A program made the translations under genes and the position numbers. From contig NC_089423.1 of the NCBI RefSeq assembly GCF_013426205.1, positions 682,001 to 746,000 of the forward strand: DNA of 64,000 nucleotides, written 5' to 3'. The notes below the pieces were generated by a model that saw only the letters and a list, made by a program, of their open reading frames with translations, was not told the DNA's origin and did not search any database. This stretch comes from Metarhizium brunneum. Lineage: Eukaryota; Ascomycota; Sordariomycetes; Hypocreales; Clavicipitaceae. This document shows positions 21,218 to 33,040 of this stretch, piece after piece. Each line of letters begins with the position of its first letter. Within the stretch, counting starts at the first letter, position 1.

Positions 21218-22259
21218 TCACCCTCCTCCCATCATAGCCATCACCAATCCCCAGTGCCGCGCCGCCCTCCCAACTGTCCCAAACAAGGCTTCAACGCCCT
21301 CCCCTGTCGCGGCCGAACACTCAACATACCCATCAGCCCCGATCCGTCCAGCATGCCAATCCCCCTAACATCATCAGCATTCATTGATTTCATGCGAACG
21401 CGCCTCTCACCTCGCGCCGACTAACGCAGCAGCTCGCCCCAAACGCCATCCCCACGCCCTCCACCGCCAATCTATGGTCCTCGAAGGAACACTCCATGCG
21501 CAGATCCTTCTTTGTGCCGACGAGATACACGACGGGCTGTGAATCTCTACAGAATCCATTCTTAACAGCCTCTTGCCACTGACTCGGTCAATACGATTCG
21601 CATATTTGCAGCAAGGGACAAATACCCAGTGGAGCACCCTGAACATGCCCATCTTCTCCTTGACGTCGAAGCAGAGAAGGACTGCACCCCACGACATGTA
21701 CGAGAGCCTCGAAACAGTCTCTAGGTCTCCCGTGCCAGAAGTATCCTATAGCTCCATGGTGGCCGGGCAATGGTACCGTTTGTCGAGGATATATGTCTCG
21801 TACGGCGTTCGGGAAATCGCCGCCGTCTATACGTATTAGCATTCTCCTTTCCCCATATTAAATCATCTTGGTTCAAACCACATCAACGTACGTCTACAAA
21901 TCTCCCGAATTTCGCACGACTACTCGAGTTTTCAGTTCAGCCCCCTCCCCAGCAAACTATGAGAGGAAAGAAGGGAAAACGTACTAGAGAAGCGCCGTTT
22001 GTCCACACCCTCTGTCGCCAACACACAGAACTCTTAGTCGCAGTGAACCACCCATCGCCAGACCACGTGACGGGCTAGGACTTCTCTGTTTCCGTTTCCT
22101 CGAGAAGAGGCCCAGAAAGTTTCGTTTGCCCTTGTCATCGCAACGTGTGGACATCCTCGTGTCGAATCTCTGCAGCGAGTCTTGCTCAAGCACTTCATGT
22201 CCTGCCTGGGGTCGATCGGTTGCGGCTTCTTGGACAGTCGACCGTCGAAATGGCGTCAT
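21218..22259 (-). pseudogene. Rho-family GTPase locus with premature stop and altered P-loop
   Basis: Five exons fit Rho architecture and phase: 22259-21985, 21919-21892 (a 28-nt exon, least certain), 21826-21626, 21578-21411 and 21364-21218. Together they make 273 codons. Visible motifs are a P-loop 'GDRGCGQTALL', where Gln replaces the invariant Lys; a switch-I-like 'PYETYILDKRYHCPATMEL'; 'DTSGTGDLETVSRLSY'; 'GAVLLCFDV'; the base-recognition 'LVGTKKDLR'; and 'YVECSAATGEGVE'. The codon before DTSG, which should be the Trp of the WDTAG box, is TAG at 21746-21748, an in-frame stop. No CAAX box ends the protein. The changes point to a recent pseudogene or a strongly modified GTPase. A sequencing error or unusual splicing (a possible 58-nt GT-AG intron at 21803-21746) cannot be excluded. 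Confidence 0.65.
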
Positions 22260-22717
22260 GGACCGGAAGAAGCCGCGATTTGCTGACCTGGGCGGCGGAT
22301 CTGGCTCTCGGAATGTCTGCGTTTCTTATAAGCCATGGACGGAATAGAAACGCGGCAGACGTGAAACACACCAGTCTGGTTGAGCATCTTGCCTCGAAGC
22401 CGTCATTCTCAAAGGGATCTTCTCGTTCAAGACGGCTTGGGACCGAGTGCCGCCAGGAATCGATCCACGCTGCGTCGTCGTTACTCATGTCGATTACCTG
22501 ATTGGAATTCACCATGCGCCTTGCTTTTACATTACATGAGCCTTGTGGTTGCCGTCAGGATTTGGAGTGAGATTCATCTTTCTATCTGTGCTTATACAAA
22601 GGGAAAAAGCCAAAGTGGGGATCATGCAGGATCTCCGCCAAAAGTGAATGGTATTTCACTTTCGATTCAGCTTCACTTCAATGCCGTCCTCAGGACTGCT
22701 TTCAGAACAGTCATTCC
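22260..22717. other. Spacer between Rho-like locus and FAD oxidoreductase gene
   Basis: 458 bp. A minus-strand frame at 22515-22195 overlaps the first Rho exon and could in principle carry an extra 5' exon of that locus, but no confident splice junction was found. No other feature is seen. Confidence 0.35.
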
Positions 22718-24258
22718 TCAGCCTAGGGGTCCCAAATTCGCCCTCATCATCCTGTCGTCGTCCAAACTCAATTCCTCCTTTGGAAACCAGTCATTCAACC
22801 TTCCGCCGGGTCTCCCAGGCACCATTTCCAATTCCTCGTTCTCCATACCAGCAATCTGTATTCCCACGGCGTAGCCAGAGAGCAACGCAAATGCCGTATC
22901 CTGACCGTTGTAACCCGCCGAAATCCATTCTCCGGGCGTAGCCAAGCCACCATCATCAGAAAAGGGAGCCTCAACAGCAGCCTGCTCACTGCTCGAGACC
23001 CCCCTGTTGGTATAATCCTGAGGAATCCTTCCCACAAAGGGCAAAGAATCACCCGTTATCCCTATAGTACTCGACCGGTTCTGCGGCATTATCTCCGCGT
23101 CTTTCCATTCCGGTCCAAACACACTCTCCATATAGGAATAGATCTGATCCACCGTGCTTAGCATATCCCCGTGATCCCTCCCGCTGACCCATTCCCAGTC
23201 AATCAGCAACTCGTCGATTTCGTCATTCCCACCAGGCAGTCGGATCACGGTAAAGGGGTGACTTTCGAGATGGAGAGCCCAGATGTGCTTCCCCTCGCGT
23301 TTTGGGAATCTAGCGCCTGGTCTTAGCAAAAGCCTGTGCTTCCAACCAGCCGTTAGGCCTATTTCCGGCAAGAGGCGTGGGGCGGAGCTGGCGGTAGCGT
23401 GGACGACGTGTCGAGCTCGAATACTTCCCCAGGAGGATGTGACGATGTAGGGGTGAGACGAGCCTGTGGTGAGTGTAATATGTCGGACACAAGTGTTCGT
23501 GCTGATGCAAAGGTTGGCATATTGCGTGCGCAAATCCGCCCATATACTCGTGACGAGCTTATGCAGCCGAATCAATCTTGCCGTGTGGGTTCTAGCACCA
23601 CGCGCCCGTAAAGGTCCATACTGTTGTAAGTCAGTACTTCGAAACAGTCCAAGCAGGCAGGCATGTACCTGTCACTTACATGGGGTACCTCATCCCCTTC
23701 CAAAATAGTTGCTCCATACTGCGGATAAAGTTCGTCCAGAGGCCTCTGGGTCCTCTTGCCAAACTCCAAGTCTTCATCGTTATCGTAGAGCTCCTCCATT
23801 TCGAACTCCCTCGCGCCAGCATCCAAGTACTTTGACTCCAGCTCCTTCACTGCTTCTGCATTCTTCACCTGGAAATCCAAAACCTTCTCTGGCAACAGCC
23901 CGCCGTCAGGGCGGAATACTCGGCACGGTAAAAAACTCATAAGCGCGTCATGTTGAGTCGCCCCCTCGTGGCAGAGGCCCATTGCTTCGAGGACGAAAAC
24001 GTTAGGAGCCATCCCCCGTGAGGCCATGAGTGGGAGGATGGACAAGGCCACTCCCACGGCTGTTATGCCGCTGCCAATGATGACAACATCTACACGATGG
24101 TCTATATGGGGACGGATGTTGGGGAGGCGGCGACCTGGGTTCGCGCCTTCAGAGACCAAAGTGCTCGCGGAACCAAGAGAACTGACTGAGCTGTTATCGT
24201 CGCCTACCAAGGTGTCGTCATCGCGTATGTCGTAGCCGTAGCCTGAGGTGTCAGGCAT
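22718..24258 (-). CDS. FAD-dependent oxidoreductase (DAO family), divergent
   Basis: Two exons, 24258-23680 and 23620-22718, give 493 residues; the 59-nt intron is phase 0. The Rossmann dinucleotide motif is 'DVVIIGSGITAVGVALSILP' (about residues 55-75), followed by the FAD-ribose position 'VFVLEAMGLCHEGAT'. The C-terminal half has the family's 'IGITGDSLPFVGRIP' and 'EWISAGYNGQDTAFALLSGY'. Fungal relatives carry 'GATGRNGGH' after the ribose motif; here the text after GAT is QHDAL, so a flavin-contacting glycine loop is lost or replaced. Substrate is unknown; family members oxidise amines or amino acids. The reading frame is intact over 493 codons, so it is likely a real but fast-evolving gene. 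The frame also runs 15 codons upstream of the chosen Met. Confidence 0.75.
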
Positions 24259-25512
24259 GGTGTTGTATAGTATGATGGTAATTGCCGTTGTCGCGGGTGG
24301 CAAATCACTATGGTGAAGTAAAAGGGTAAGATGGCCATGGAAAAACTGCCACTACTCGGCCAGTTTATATACACACCAGGCTCGTCCAAACTCAACTTGA
24401 ACATTGTTGACCTTTTTTGAACAGAAAAGGGACACCCCGTCAACATGCCTGCTGAAAGCCGTGCCACTCCATGAACAGAAACCAACAACGACGACGCATG
24501 TTGGGTCCGTGCAGCTACTCACTAGCAATGAATGCAATGAATGCAATGAACGCAATGAACGCAATGAACGCAATGAACGCAATGAACGCAATGAACGCAA
24601 TGAACGCAGTGAACGCAATGAACGCAATGAACGCAGTGAACGCAATGAACGCAATGAACGCAATGAACGCAATGAACGCAATGAACGCAATAAACGCAAT
24701 AAACGCAGTGAACCTAACTTTTGAGAATGGCAGAAAACACTACATCACAGCTGCGCAACATGGCATCAGCAGCAATCATTCCTTGGCTCCACACGAGCTG
24801 CGCACTCGGCCGTATCCCTTCATCCGCGGCACTGCGGGCGTCATATATAGAAGTCTAGTGATAGTTTTCTCTAACATATTCTATTGCCATGTCATGTCAT
24901 GCCATGCCTGATTTGATATCCCGTGCCCCTCCAATTTCCCCTACCCCCGAAAAGCATGCCTGCAATAATAAATAGGAGAGGTCATTCAGTTCCACATCAG
25001 ACAAACACCAACTATAAACATTCAATACATGATTTGTTTTTGCATTCTCGATCCCGTAAGCTCCCCGAATACAAAACGCCACACAAGCAACCAAAAACAC
25101 CGATCCGTTCCCCGACTCATCGTTCCAGACGCGCACTCGCACACAAACAAAAGCCAAACTCATAAACGAGACTCGTATCAACATGGCCGAGCCATGCCAA
25201 CAAAGTGGTACGCCAAACTCGATGCAGGGTATGTAACGTGGTATAAATAAGCCTTGTCGCAAGCGCAGGTCGGCCATGTTCCGATTTATACATTCTGAAG
25301 CAGGGGACATGATTAAAGAGAAGGGAACTAAAAGTTAGTGTGAAGGAAAAGAAAAAAAATTTCCGCAAGAGACACATAACGCTACAGAGGCCGAATGTCA
25401 AAAGACGTGACAGCATGGCAAGCCCAGCTGTCTGAACGAGAAAGAGTAGGGTATCTGAACAATAGAACATCTCATCACTGTGAGAAAAAGAAACAGGTAA
25501 AACTTGTGCACA
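24259..25512. other. Spacer containing a minisatellite
   Basis: A 1.25 kb spacer between the start of the FAD oxidoreductase gene and the 3' end of KCS1. Apart from the 9-bp repeat array at 24525-24713 it has AT-leaning sequence with no gene-like frame. The open frames through the array follow from its period of nine. Confidence 0.45.
24525..24713. repeat. 9-bp minisatellite, 21 copies
   Basis: Twenty-one tandem copies of GCAATGAAC. The first two copies end in T instead of C, three interior copies and the last read GCAGTGAAC, and two near the end read GCAATAAAC. The period is constant and there are no indels. The array lies about 270 bp upstream of the FAD oxidoreductase start, so it falls in that gene's probable promoter region. 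Copy number is likely to vary between strains. Confidence 0.95.
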
Positions 25513-28500
25513 TCAAAGACTGAGTGAACCCGAGTCCAAATCGTCTTCAAAATCAAGCTGCAAATCGTCCATCGGACCAGACAGCCATTGACTTTTTCCA
25601 CGGCCACTGCGAGGCCCCAAGTCCAGTTCTGCTCGAATATCCGCTTGTATTTGCAAAAAGTACTGTCGAAGGCTCCTCAGCCCCTTCAAGAAGCCCGAAT
25701 CCGGCTCATTTGGATGCCGTGGGGGACAGGCCTTGTCCCGTATATCATCCATGGGCGTTAGGCTGTTGGCAAAGTCGGCCATCTTGAAGTCGATTTCTCG
25801 GAGATTTCTCCGTCGTCGGCGGGTGGTTTCTTCGGTATCTGTTGCGACATCCGTTGCTGAGTCGTACATTGTTTCGTAGCCTCCCTCCTCAGACGTGTCG
25901 CCGTCATAAAACATGAGCAGGCTGGCGGCGTAAAATCGGTAACCCCTCAGGCCATGAATGATTTGCTCGAGTTGAGCAAGCTTCTTCAAAATGACGGGAA
26001 TATGGCGGAGGACACTATGTAAGTCGACACCATTGTAGAGGAACTTCTGCAGGGCATTTTGAAACTCTGGCCCGGCCTTCACCTTCCTGCCAAAGTACTT
26101 GTCTTGGAATTCATACGACTGTGTCCTAGCATTCCAGACTTGAAGGCCACAAATACGCACACCCAGCTCCGCAGAGGTAGTTGTGCGGCACTTCTCCTGT
26201 TGCGACTTTTGCTTCTTTGGAGTTGCATCTACGCCATATTGGCGCGTGCCCATTTTGAGGTCCATCATACACGGTCGCTTCATACCAGCAGTCAAATCTT
26301 CCATCAAGAGAAAATATTCTACACGATTTCCACGAGTTTTGGCTTCCTTCGGGTTGATGGGTCGGGGAATTTTCTTGAATTCATCTGTGGGACTTGGAAG
26401 AGCAGACGGTAATGTAGACGGTACTGCAGAGTGAGTCAAATCCAGCGGTGAAATGAGGGCGGGACCGTGAACTGGTGCGTCGTCGTACGCGGCTTGATGC
26501 CCAGTGACGTTGGCCTCGGCATCTTTTGCAGACTTTTCGGCGGCTAGCCGCTCGTTGTGGGTTTTATACTCTGCGTCGTCAGCTTCCTCGAAGTACTTGA
26601 GATCGCCCCGGGATTCCCGGACATCTTCTGGTCGCCGTCTAAGCCCGCCTGCTGAGTACCTCCGTCTCCTCCTACCTGTGGTGAGGGTTGCTTTTAAAAT
26701 CTCGGGTTCTGGGGCACTAGTTCCAGTAAGGTCCTTGGTAGGAGCACCCACATCCTCTGATTGTCCAGGAAGAGATGCAGTTTCGGCACCAAGGTCGCTC
26801 TGGGTATGTCCATTGTGATGGATATGCGGCGAGGGTGGCTGAACCTTGATGGGAGGTCTTTGTTCGAGCTCAATCTGCTTATCGGACGCAGCAAGATTTG
26901 GGTCAGAAGTTGTGGGTCTGAGAAGCCGCTGCATCGTAGGTCGGGGTATTGCACGCTGGTGTGGGCGGCGGTGTTTTTGGACTTCAACAGGCTCTTTTAA
27001 AAACGCGTCATTGAAGACCTCGTTCCGAAGGCGTTTGTTTATTGTTGTTGCGCCCCAGCTGTTGGGTCGTTCTTCCAAGTGCGGCCGAGGCGTCTGAGGC
27101 TTGGATATACTTTGATATATCTTCGCAGACGAGGTACTGCGACGTCGAAAAAACTCTGGTGGCGGGGTGGGCTGCAGTAGATTTCTTGGCAAAATATGCT
27201 TGTTGTCGTCGAATGTGACTGTAGGAATCTGCAAAGCGGTATTTGCTAGCGACTGGCTGACAATTCTCGTGGGCGCTGGATCAGTCAATTCGTTTCCGGG
27301 CACGTCGGTAGCCAGATGATCAGTCCCATTCAGCATCTTTTCTGCGTCATTATTATCATCTAGAGCCTTCTTGCGTCCGGCCAAGGATGCTTCATCTTTT
27401 CTGACTGTGCTTTTCCGTCGCGGTTGCTTCTGAAACGTCACATTCAAAACACCTATATATCTGAGCCGAGCATGTTAGCAGATATACCATCAGAGCTACA
27501 GCTGGGCAGCTTTCGAATACCAAGCCACTTGGCCGTGCCTCAACAACTTGCCCATGTGCAATAAAACGCTCGTGCAAGCTTACTCCACACTTACCGAGGA
27601 AGAAATGGAAGCAGATCACGATGATACCGCTCAATTGTTTCGTAAAATTCATTTTCCCTATTGTTGAGCTGCTTACATACTGCTCTGCGGGAAAAGCGCC
27701 AAATCGTTGTATGACCACCCACTTGATGCTTGTAAGGGATTAGCTCAATGGCTTCGAGTGGCTGGCGAGGGTGGTGTTGGTGGTGATGGACATGATCATC
27801 GTAATGTGTCACAGTGGGTTGGGGCTTTGGCGCTTTCTGGCTCTTCAAAATAGGTTCGACTACATTGGCAGCCTCGGTGGGCTTTTCCGGAAGCTCATGG
27901 CCAGGCGAAGCATGACTGTCACGATGTTCGGAACGGGAATTGTCAGTGGCGGCGATTGTCTCCCCCTTGCCATGCACTTCTGGTTCTGGTTCAGGTTCAT
28001 CAGCCTTCACGAGCCACGGATGAGCACTACTGCGTGAAATGGATCTTGGTCGTTGTACTTGGGCTGATCCAGACAGATCTGGGGCAGCGGTCCGGGTATC
28101 TTGTATCTCCTGGTGGGGCAGAAAGACGGCTGACGAGATTTTCTCCTCGCCAGACTCATCAGCATCCTCAGCATCAGCATCGACATCGGCATCGTGGCCA
28201 ATACCATTATGTTTATCGCGGGCTTTGGAGCCGGCACCGGCTATACCGCTGCTAGACGGGCGTTTCCCCTCCTGTTGGTCATCAGCTGACCTCCGTTGCC
28301 CCTCTACAACGTCGGGTTGTGAAGCCGGAGTCGGCCCCACTTCCTTAGGTGGCGATATCGGCTTAGATTTGGCCTCATGACCCTCTGGTCGCAATCTCGA
28401 GCGGAGTGTCTCAGAAATCTTTTCAACCTGGGCGACGGCATCGGTAGACTCTAGATTGAAGTAGTCGTCGGAAACCCAACTGGAACCACTGCGCATGCTC

Positions 28501-29765
28501 TGGGATGTAGATGGTTCTTCGATGCGATGGCCAGGCGGGGTCACCGTGGCTATTGTTGAGTCATCCTGAATGCCTTCCTCCGAGGTTGGCGATAATTTAT
28601 CGCGAGGTGTCGTCTTGGTATCCCTCCGTCTCGGCTTGTCCTCAGGTGGAAGGCCTTCTTTGAAAAATCGTAGACTGTAACTCGCTTTGCGACTTCGGGC
28701 GTTGGGCTCGACTCCAGCCATAGCCTCGGCAACTGACTGTTCAACCAAGCCATCCTCCTCGTCACCGCCACCTGAACCAATAGACCAGATCTTTCCGGTT
28801 TTCTCAGGGCTGACTGTCACCTTACTTTCCAGAGATGATCGATGCGACAAGCGGGAATCGACATCCAAAGTTGAGTTATTGAGTGCTTTGGTGGGAGGCA
28901 ACCGGAGTGGGTCATTGGACAAGTAAGACGGCCTAGTCGGTGTCGAGGCCTCTTCGGGACTTGCAGAAAGGGAGAAGGCTCGAGATTTGAGTATATCGGT
29001 AGTCGAACGGTCGAGGTCGAGAGAGGTAGAGGCACGGCCCCTGGCTCTATCGAGGAAATCTCGGTGCTCCATGAGCATCTCTCTGGCTTGGGACAGATTG
29101 GAAGGGTTGAACTGGCGTGGGATAGAGGTAGAGTCTCGGGTTGGTATCGCAACAGAGGCTACCGGGACCATGACCGGTGTGGCCATGGCTGAGGAGGACA
29201 GGGAAGGATCGCGACCTACGGAGGCTTGGTGCTCTCCATGCTTCGTAGGCGTTGGGCGACCTGCGGTGTGGCTATGCGAGGTGGTAGATTCCGTTTCGCG
29301 ATCGGGAGGAGGAAGATGGCCGTTTAACTGAAATCTAGATGACCGGCCACTGCTAGCACTGCTACTGCCGCTGTTGTCGTGAGTGGAGGGGATATTATTA
29401 CTCGGAGTGTTGTTATTGCTGCTCTGCTTCTGACCTTGAGGGATACCACGAGCAGATGCCAGGGCTTGTGTCAAGAGTGAAGGGCCAGGCTGCCTTGGGC
29501 CATGCTGGCTGGGGCGGCGAGACTTTATATCGTCCTTGAATGAGGCTTGGTCCGCATCCCTGGAGCGGATGGGCTGTGTACGGGAGGAAGACTGGATGAC
29601 CTGAGAAAAGACCGGGGGCTGGCCGGACACCTCATCCGCACTGCTCGACGCTGGTACCAGCACAGTCGAAGCTGCATCTGGAACAGCGCCGACGGCGGGT
29701 TGAGCCTCTTGACCTAGGGGTGCAGGGGGTATGGCATTTTCGGGCTGGGAACTCGGGCTGGACAT
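25513..29765 (-). CDS. kcs1: Inositol hexakisphosphate kinase (Kcs1 family)
   Basis: Two exons, 29765-27595 and 27460-25513, give 1372 residues. The 134-nt intron splits an Arg codon and restores the family sequence '[16 protein letters not shown]'. The first 780 or so residues are disordered, rich in Ser, Pro, Gly and Gln. Kinase elements are the N-lobe '[20 protein letters not shown]', the catalytic PxxxDxKxG motif '[14 protein letters not shown]' (about residue 1118), '[14 protein letters not shown]', and the metal-binding '[10 protein letters not shown]', followed by '[20 protein letters not shown]'. Kcs1 converts IP6 to the pyrophosphate 5-IP7, which signals phosphate and energy status through SPX proteins. 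A disordered region about 300 residues long separates the N-lobe from the catalytic half. The start at 29765 is the first Met with sensible sequence; the frame runs on upstream. Confidence 0.92.
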
Positions 29766-29912
29766 GAGGAAAACATTGGGCGCGGCAGGGCAGCAGCGTG
29801 GGAGGATCGATTCGCGGCAAATGCAGGACTTGTGTCGAGGGTGTGATGTTGAGCGGCGAGGGTGGAGGAAGGAAAAATAAGACACCAGCGGACGGTGTTT
29901 GCGAAGGTTGAC

Positions 29913-29947
29913 TTGGCTTGGCTTAACTTGGCTTGGCTTGGCTTGGC
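29913..29947. repeat. Short TTGGC tandem repeat
   Basis: Seven 5-bp units of TTGGC, with one unit changed to TTAAC, in the probable kcs1 5' leader or promoter about 150 bp before the ATG. It may act as a slippage-prone regulatory element or be neutral. Confidence 0.8.
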
Positions 29948-31971
29948 TCCATGTCGGCCGTTGCCTAGAGTACAGGGTACGGCGGCATGTAGCAGACACC
30001 GACGGTGGACCTGAGTACTTAAGTACCAAGGAGTACCTGGCCTCAGTACCGCCAGTTTCAGAGGACTGCAACCCTGACAGAGCGGAGAGGGAAGGAGCGA
30101 GCAGTGGACTGGCAGCATTGAATGGCCAGCTGGCGCAACTGAGTGCCTGCCAAAGGCCATGCAACCAGACAGTCTGCTTTTCGCTCTTGCAATTGAGCCA
30201 GGCCACCACGACCCGTCCAGATGTCAACATCAACATTCAAGATTTGACTTTCGGAAGACCACCCTTGAAACCACCACAGCCGCGCCGCTCAGGAGCCCAT
30301 GTCTCGCAGCCAACTACGGAACTTATCTATCCAAATACTCCGTATCGCACGGGGGTGTGTGCTCCATAAGTGCATCTATTCGGTCGAGCTGTCTAATTAC
30401 GTTTGACAAGAAGTACGGAGTATGAAAGTATGAAACCCCTTCTTCGCAGCATGGAGGATACCAACCTTTTCTGCATTCGGACCAAGGCTACGGAGTGATA
30501 TGCCCTCGCTCGTCGACAGCCTCTCGCGCTGGAACTGGTTGTTCTTCGCAAACACCAACTTCCCTCTCTGTCAACTGCCTGCCGAGGTGGCACCCAAGCA
30601 CCGCGCCTAGAGTGAGTTGCGAGTGGGAACACAACATGCGGCCACAAGGGCTGATCGCGGGGTTTCAGTGGCTCTCATGCAGCACCAGCAAGCAGCAAGG
30701 TCCCGGTTGACGTCTGAGCTTCCAAGGCTCCGTGGTTGGACCCGGATGATGCTTTCATTAGTACTATTGTCAAGTCAAAGCTAAGGCGAATCTAAGAACC
30801 CAAGAACCCGCCGGGTATTGCAGTACATATGTACCGAGTATTGCGTACTTCCCACGCCGCCCCGGCTTGATAGACGTCGGAGATGCGAAAGAAGCGACGA
30901 ACCAGGTAGCAAACACCACGAGCACGGGAATACGCGTGTGGGAGGAGGGCCCAGCCTAGCATCGATGGAAACAGGGGTCTGACAGATAGTGTCCATGACA
31001 TGCAAGCCGACGGCTTCCCAATCGCTATGCTGGTGGACTTGTGGCAATGCCGGCTCGCTGATTTGCTTGCAGATTACCACGCTTGGGGGTGTGTTGTTAT
31101 CTTTTCGCATAGCCCAGGTTTCGCGACACAGCCTATCCCATGCACCGCCATAATCGTCGGCCAGTCAAGCCAATCACCAAATCTGCTCTCCTGTACTCCG
31201 TACTCCGTGCTCTGTGCCCGGTAGAGCAACATCCGTGCCTACTACTCTGGCTCCAGAAGACGTCTCCACGCCTCCACGTGGGCTCACAAGGTGCCGAATG
31301 GAGCACGCTCACCGAAAGCCAATGACGGCATCAGGTTTGCTCACCGACAACTGTCCATAGGCAAAATGATTTTCTTAATACTTGCGACTTGCTGTCCCAA
31401 TCGTGGTCGTCAGTCTGATGCAATTGGCTGGACGCTGCACCGATGCAGTGTGGCTGGTGGTTCATGTGGATGAAATGGACGAATCAACCAAATCTCATTG
31501 GGCGGCATCTGATATTTCTTGCGCAAGTGCTCAGCTTCCAGTAGTAGCACGTCCCGGATGAGATTTGCTCGCACAGGGCAGGGCAAGGCAGGGCAAGGCC
31601 ATGGATGGTATTGCAGGACAGATATCGTTCCTGATGTTGATCAAGAGAAACCGTCGGAGCTCGGCAGCTACCCGTGGCGTCGGTACCACAATGCATCAGG
31701 CTTGACGCACCTTGATAAGTTCATTCTGCAACACCCGCGCATCCAAGGTCCGAGGTCTCGCTTCACTGCGTTTCAACATCCCTAATAAGTCCTCGCTTGT
31801 CAGGCCATAGCTGGAGCCTGGCAGCATGCTTAAAAAAAGGGCCGCATAACTACGGAGTACCTAGGTAGGTAGTCTCCACGAGGTGACCTCGAGGTACTCC
31901 GGATAAAGAAGTTTCGGTAGAGATGATCATCTTGACTGTGGAAACCTACGTCAATAAAGACAATGTGGTGG

Positions 31972-32012
31972 ATTTTTTAATTTTTTTTAATTTTTTTTTT
32001 ATTTGTTTAATT
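31972..32012. repeat. T-rich low-complexity tract
   Basis: Near-continuous T with scattered A on the + strand. It could be a transcription terminator region, a nucleosome-free spacer, or the relic of a poly(A) tail on the minus strand. No retroelement coding sequence is adjacent, so a poly(A) relic is not supported further. Confidence 0.6.
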
Positions 32013-33040
32013 AGTGAGTCATCCGGCCACCCAAGCTGGTCGTAGTTATTGTGCCTCGAAAAGGTAAAAATGCCTCGTAGTCGCCAATGGCCATCAATCA
32101 TAAAACAGCGCATAGTGGCAATGAATCCAACTTGTCTTGCAGGTTGACCATCAACCAAACCCACTTTTGCGTCCAGTCGCAGTACCAAAGGGAGGGAAAG
32201 GTGACTCAGACTTCAAACTTTTGTCACTCAACGGTCATGGGCAATAATGTGTCGAGGGCCGAGCCCATGGTGGGGAATGTTAGAGTTGGTAGTACGAATC
32301 GCCTCGCCGCATGTCTAAGAAGATATTCTGACATGTCGAAATGGCAGCAAAGGTGTGGAACGAAGTAATTTATGCATCGCAGATTCTGACCGTCGAGTCG
32401 CCCATACATTGAGCGCTCGGCGTCTCTCCGCGGTTGCTCCTTCCTTCCATGCGCTGCCTCGACGAGACTTGGGTAATGCGCTCTGCCCGTGCCTGACCCG
32501 ACACAACCTGTGCCCTCAAATCTTGTCGACGGTCGAATCCAAAAATCCTTTGCGGGTTGATCGAGGCCATTGTCTCTTGTGAATTCGCACGTAGCGGGTT
32601 TCACGCTGTGAAGATCTCCTCCCTCTGTGCCTCGATATTGTTGCTATGTGCCGAGAGGATTACTCTCCGTTCGCTCTCCGTTCCGAACTTCCGACATTCC
32701 CATATGCCCAATCCTGTCGCCTCGCTGCCTTCCCACGACAAATGCTCACGATATTACAGCACGCTAAATCAATACTTGTTCCCCGCATTTGATCGGCGGA
32801 GATATCACGAAGGCATAGGTAGCAACTGCGCCGTACTACCTTGTTTCAGTAAGCTAGTACTCCGTATTTGTAATCAACAAAGAGTGACGCACAACGTGTC
32901 ACGAATGCCCTTGCTAAGAATTCGGCCTAGCTATTCGCTTCGGAAAGTTTTTTGGTCTTGAAAAACTCTTTGGCTGATGCTTCACTTGCACTGAAGTCGA
33001 CAGAGATAACTCGACACTGCTACAAAAAGGGCTCGCAAAA

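Larger units (their letters stand above)
29766..33040. other. Long intergenic region between kcs1 and the SDR gene
   Basis: About 3.3 kb. The left end is the kcs1 promoter/leader and contains the TTGGC array at 29913-29947. Several ACTCCGTA/TACGGAGTA-type motifs recur (for example around 30410, 31195, 31853 and 32865), a pattern often seen dispersed in fungal spacers. A T-rich run lies at 31972-32012. Only short, mutually overlapping frames are present, and I see no gene. Confidence 0.45.

Noticed and set aside
21746..21803. 58-nt intron that would remove the Rho stop codon
   Set aside because: It would delete the switch-I/WDTAG region, and it is in frame only with a different reading of the preceding exon; kept as an alternative, not the primary model.
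31972..32012. Poly(A) relic of a retrotransposon
   Set aside because: No reverse-transcriptase-like sequence or target-site duplication was seen next to the T-rich tract.
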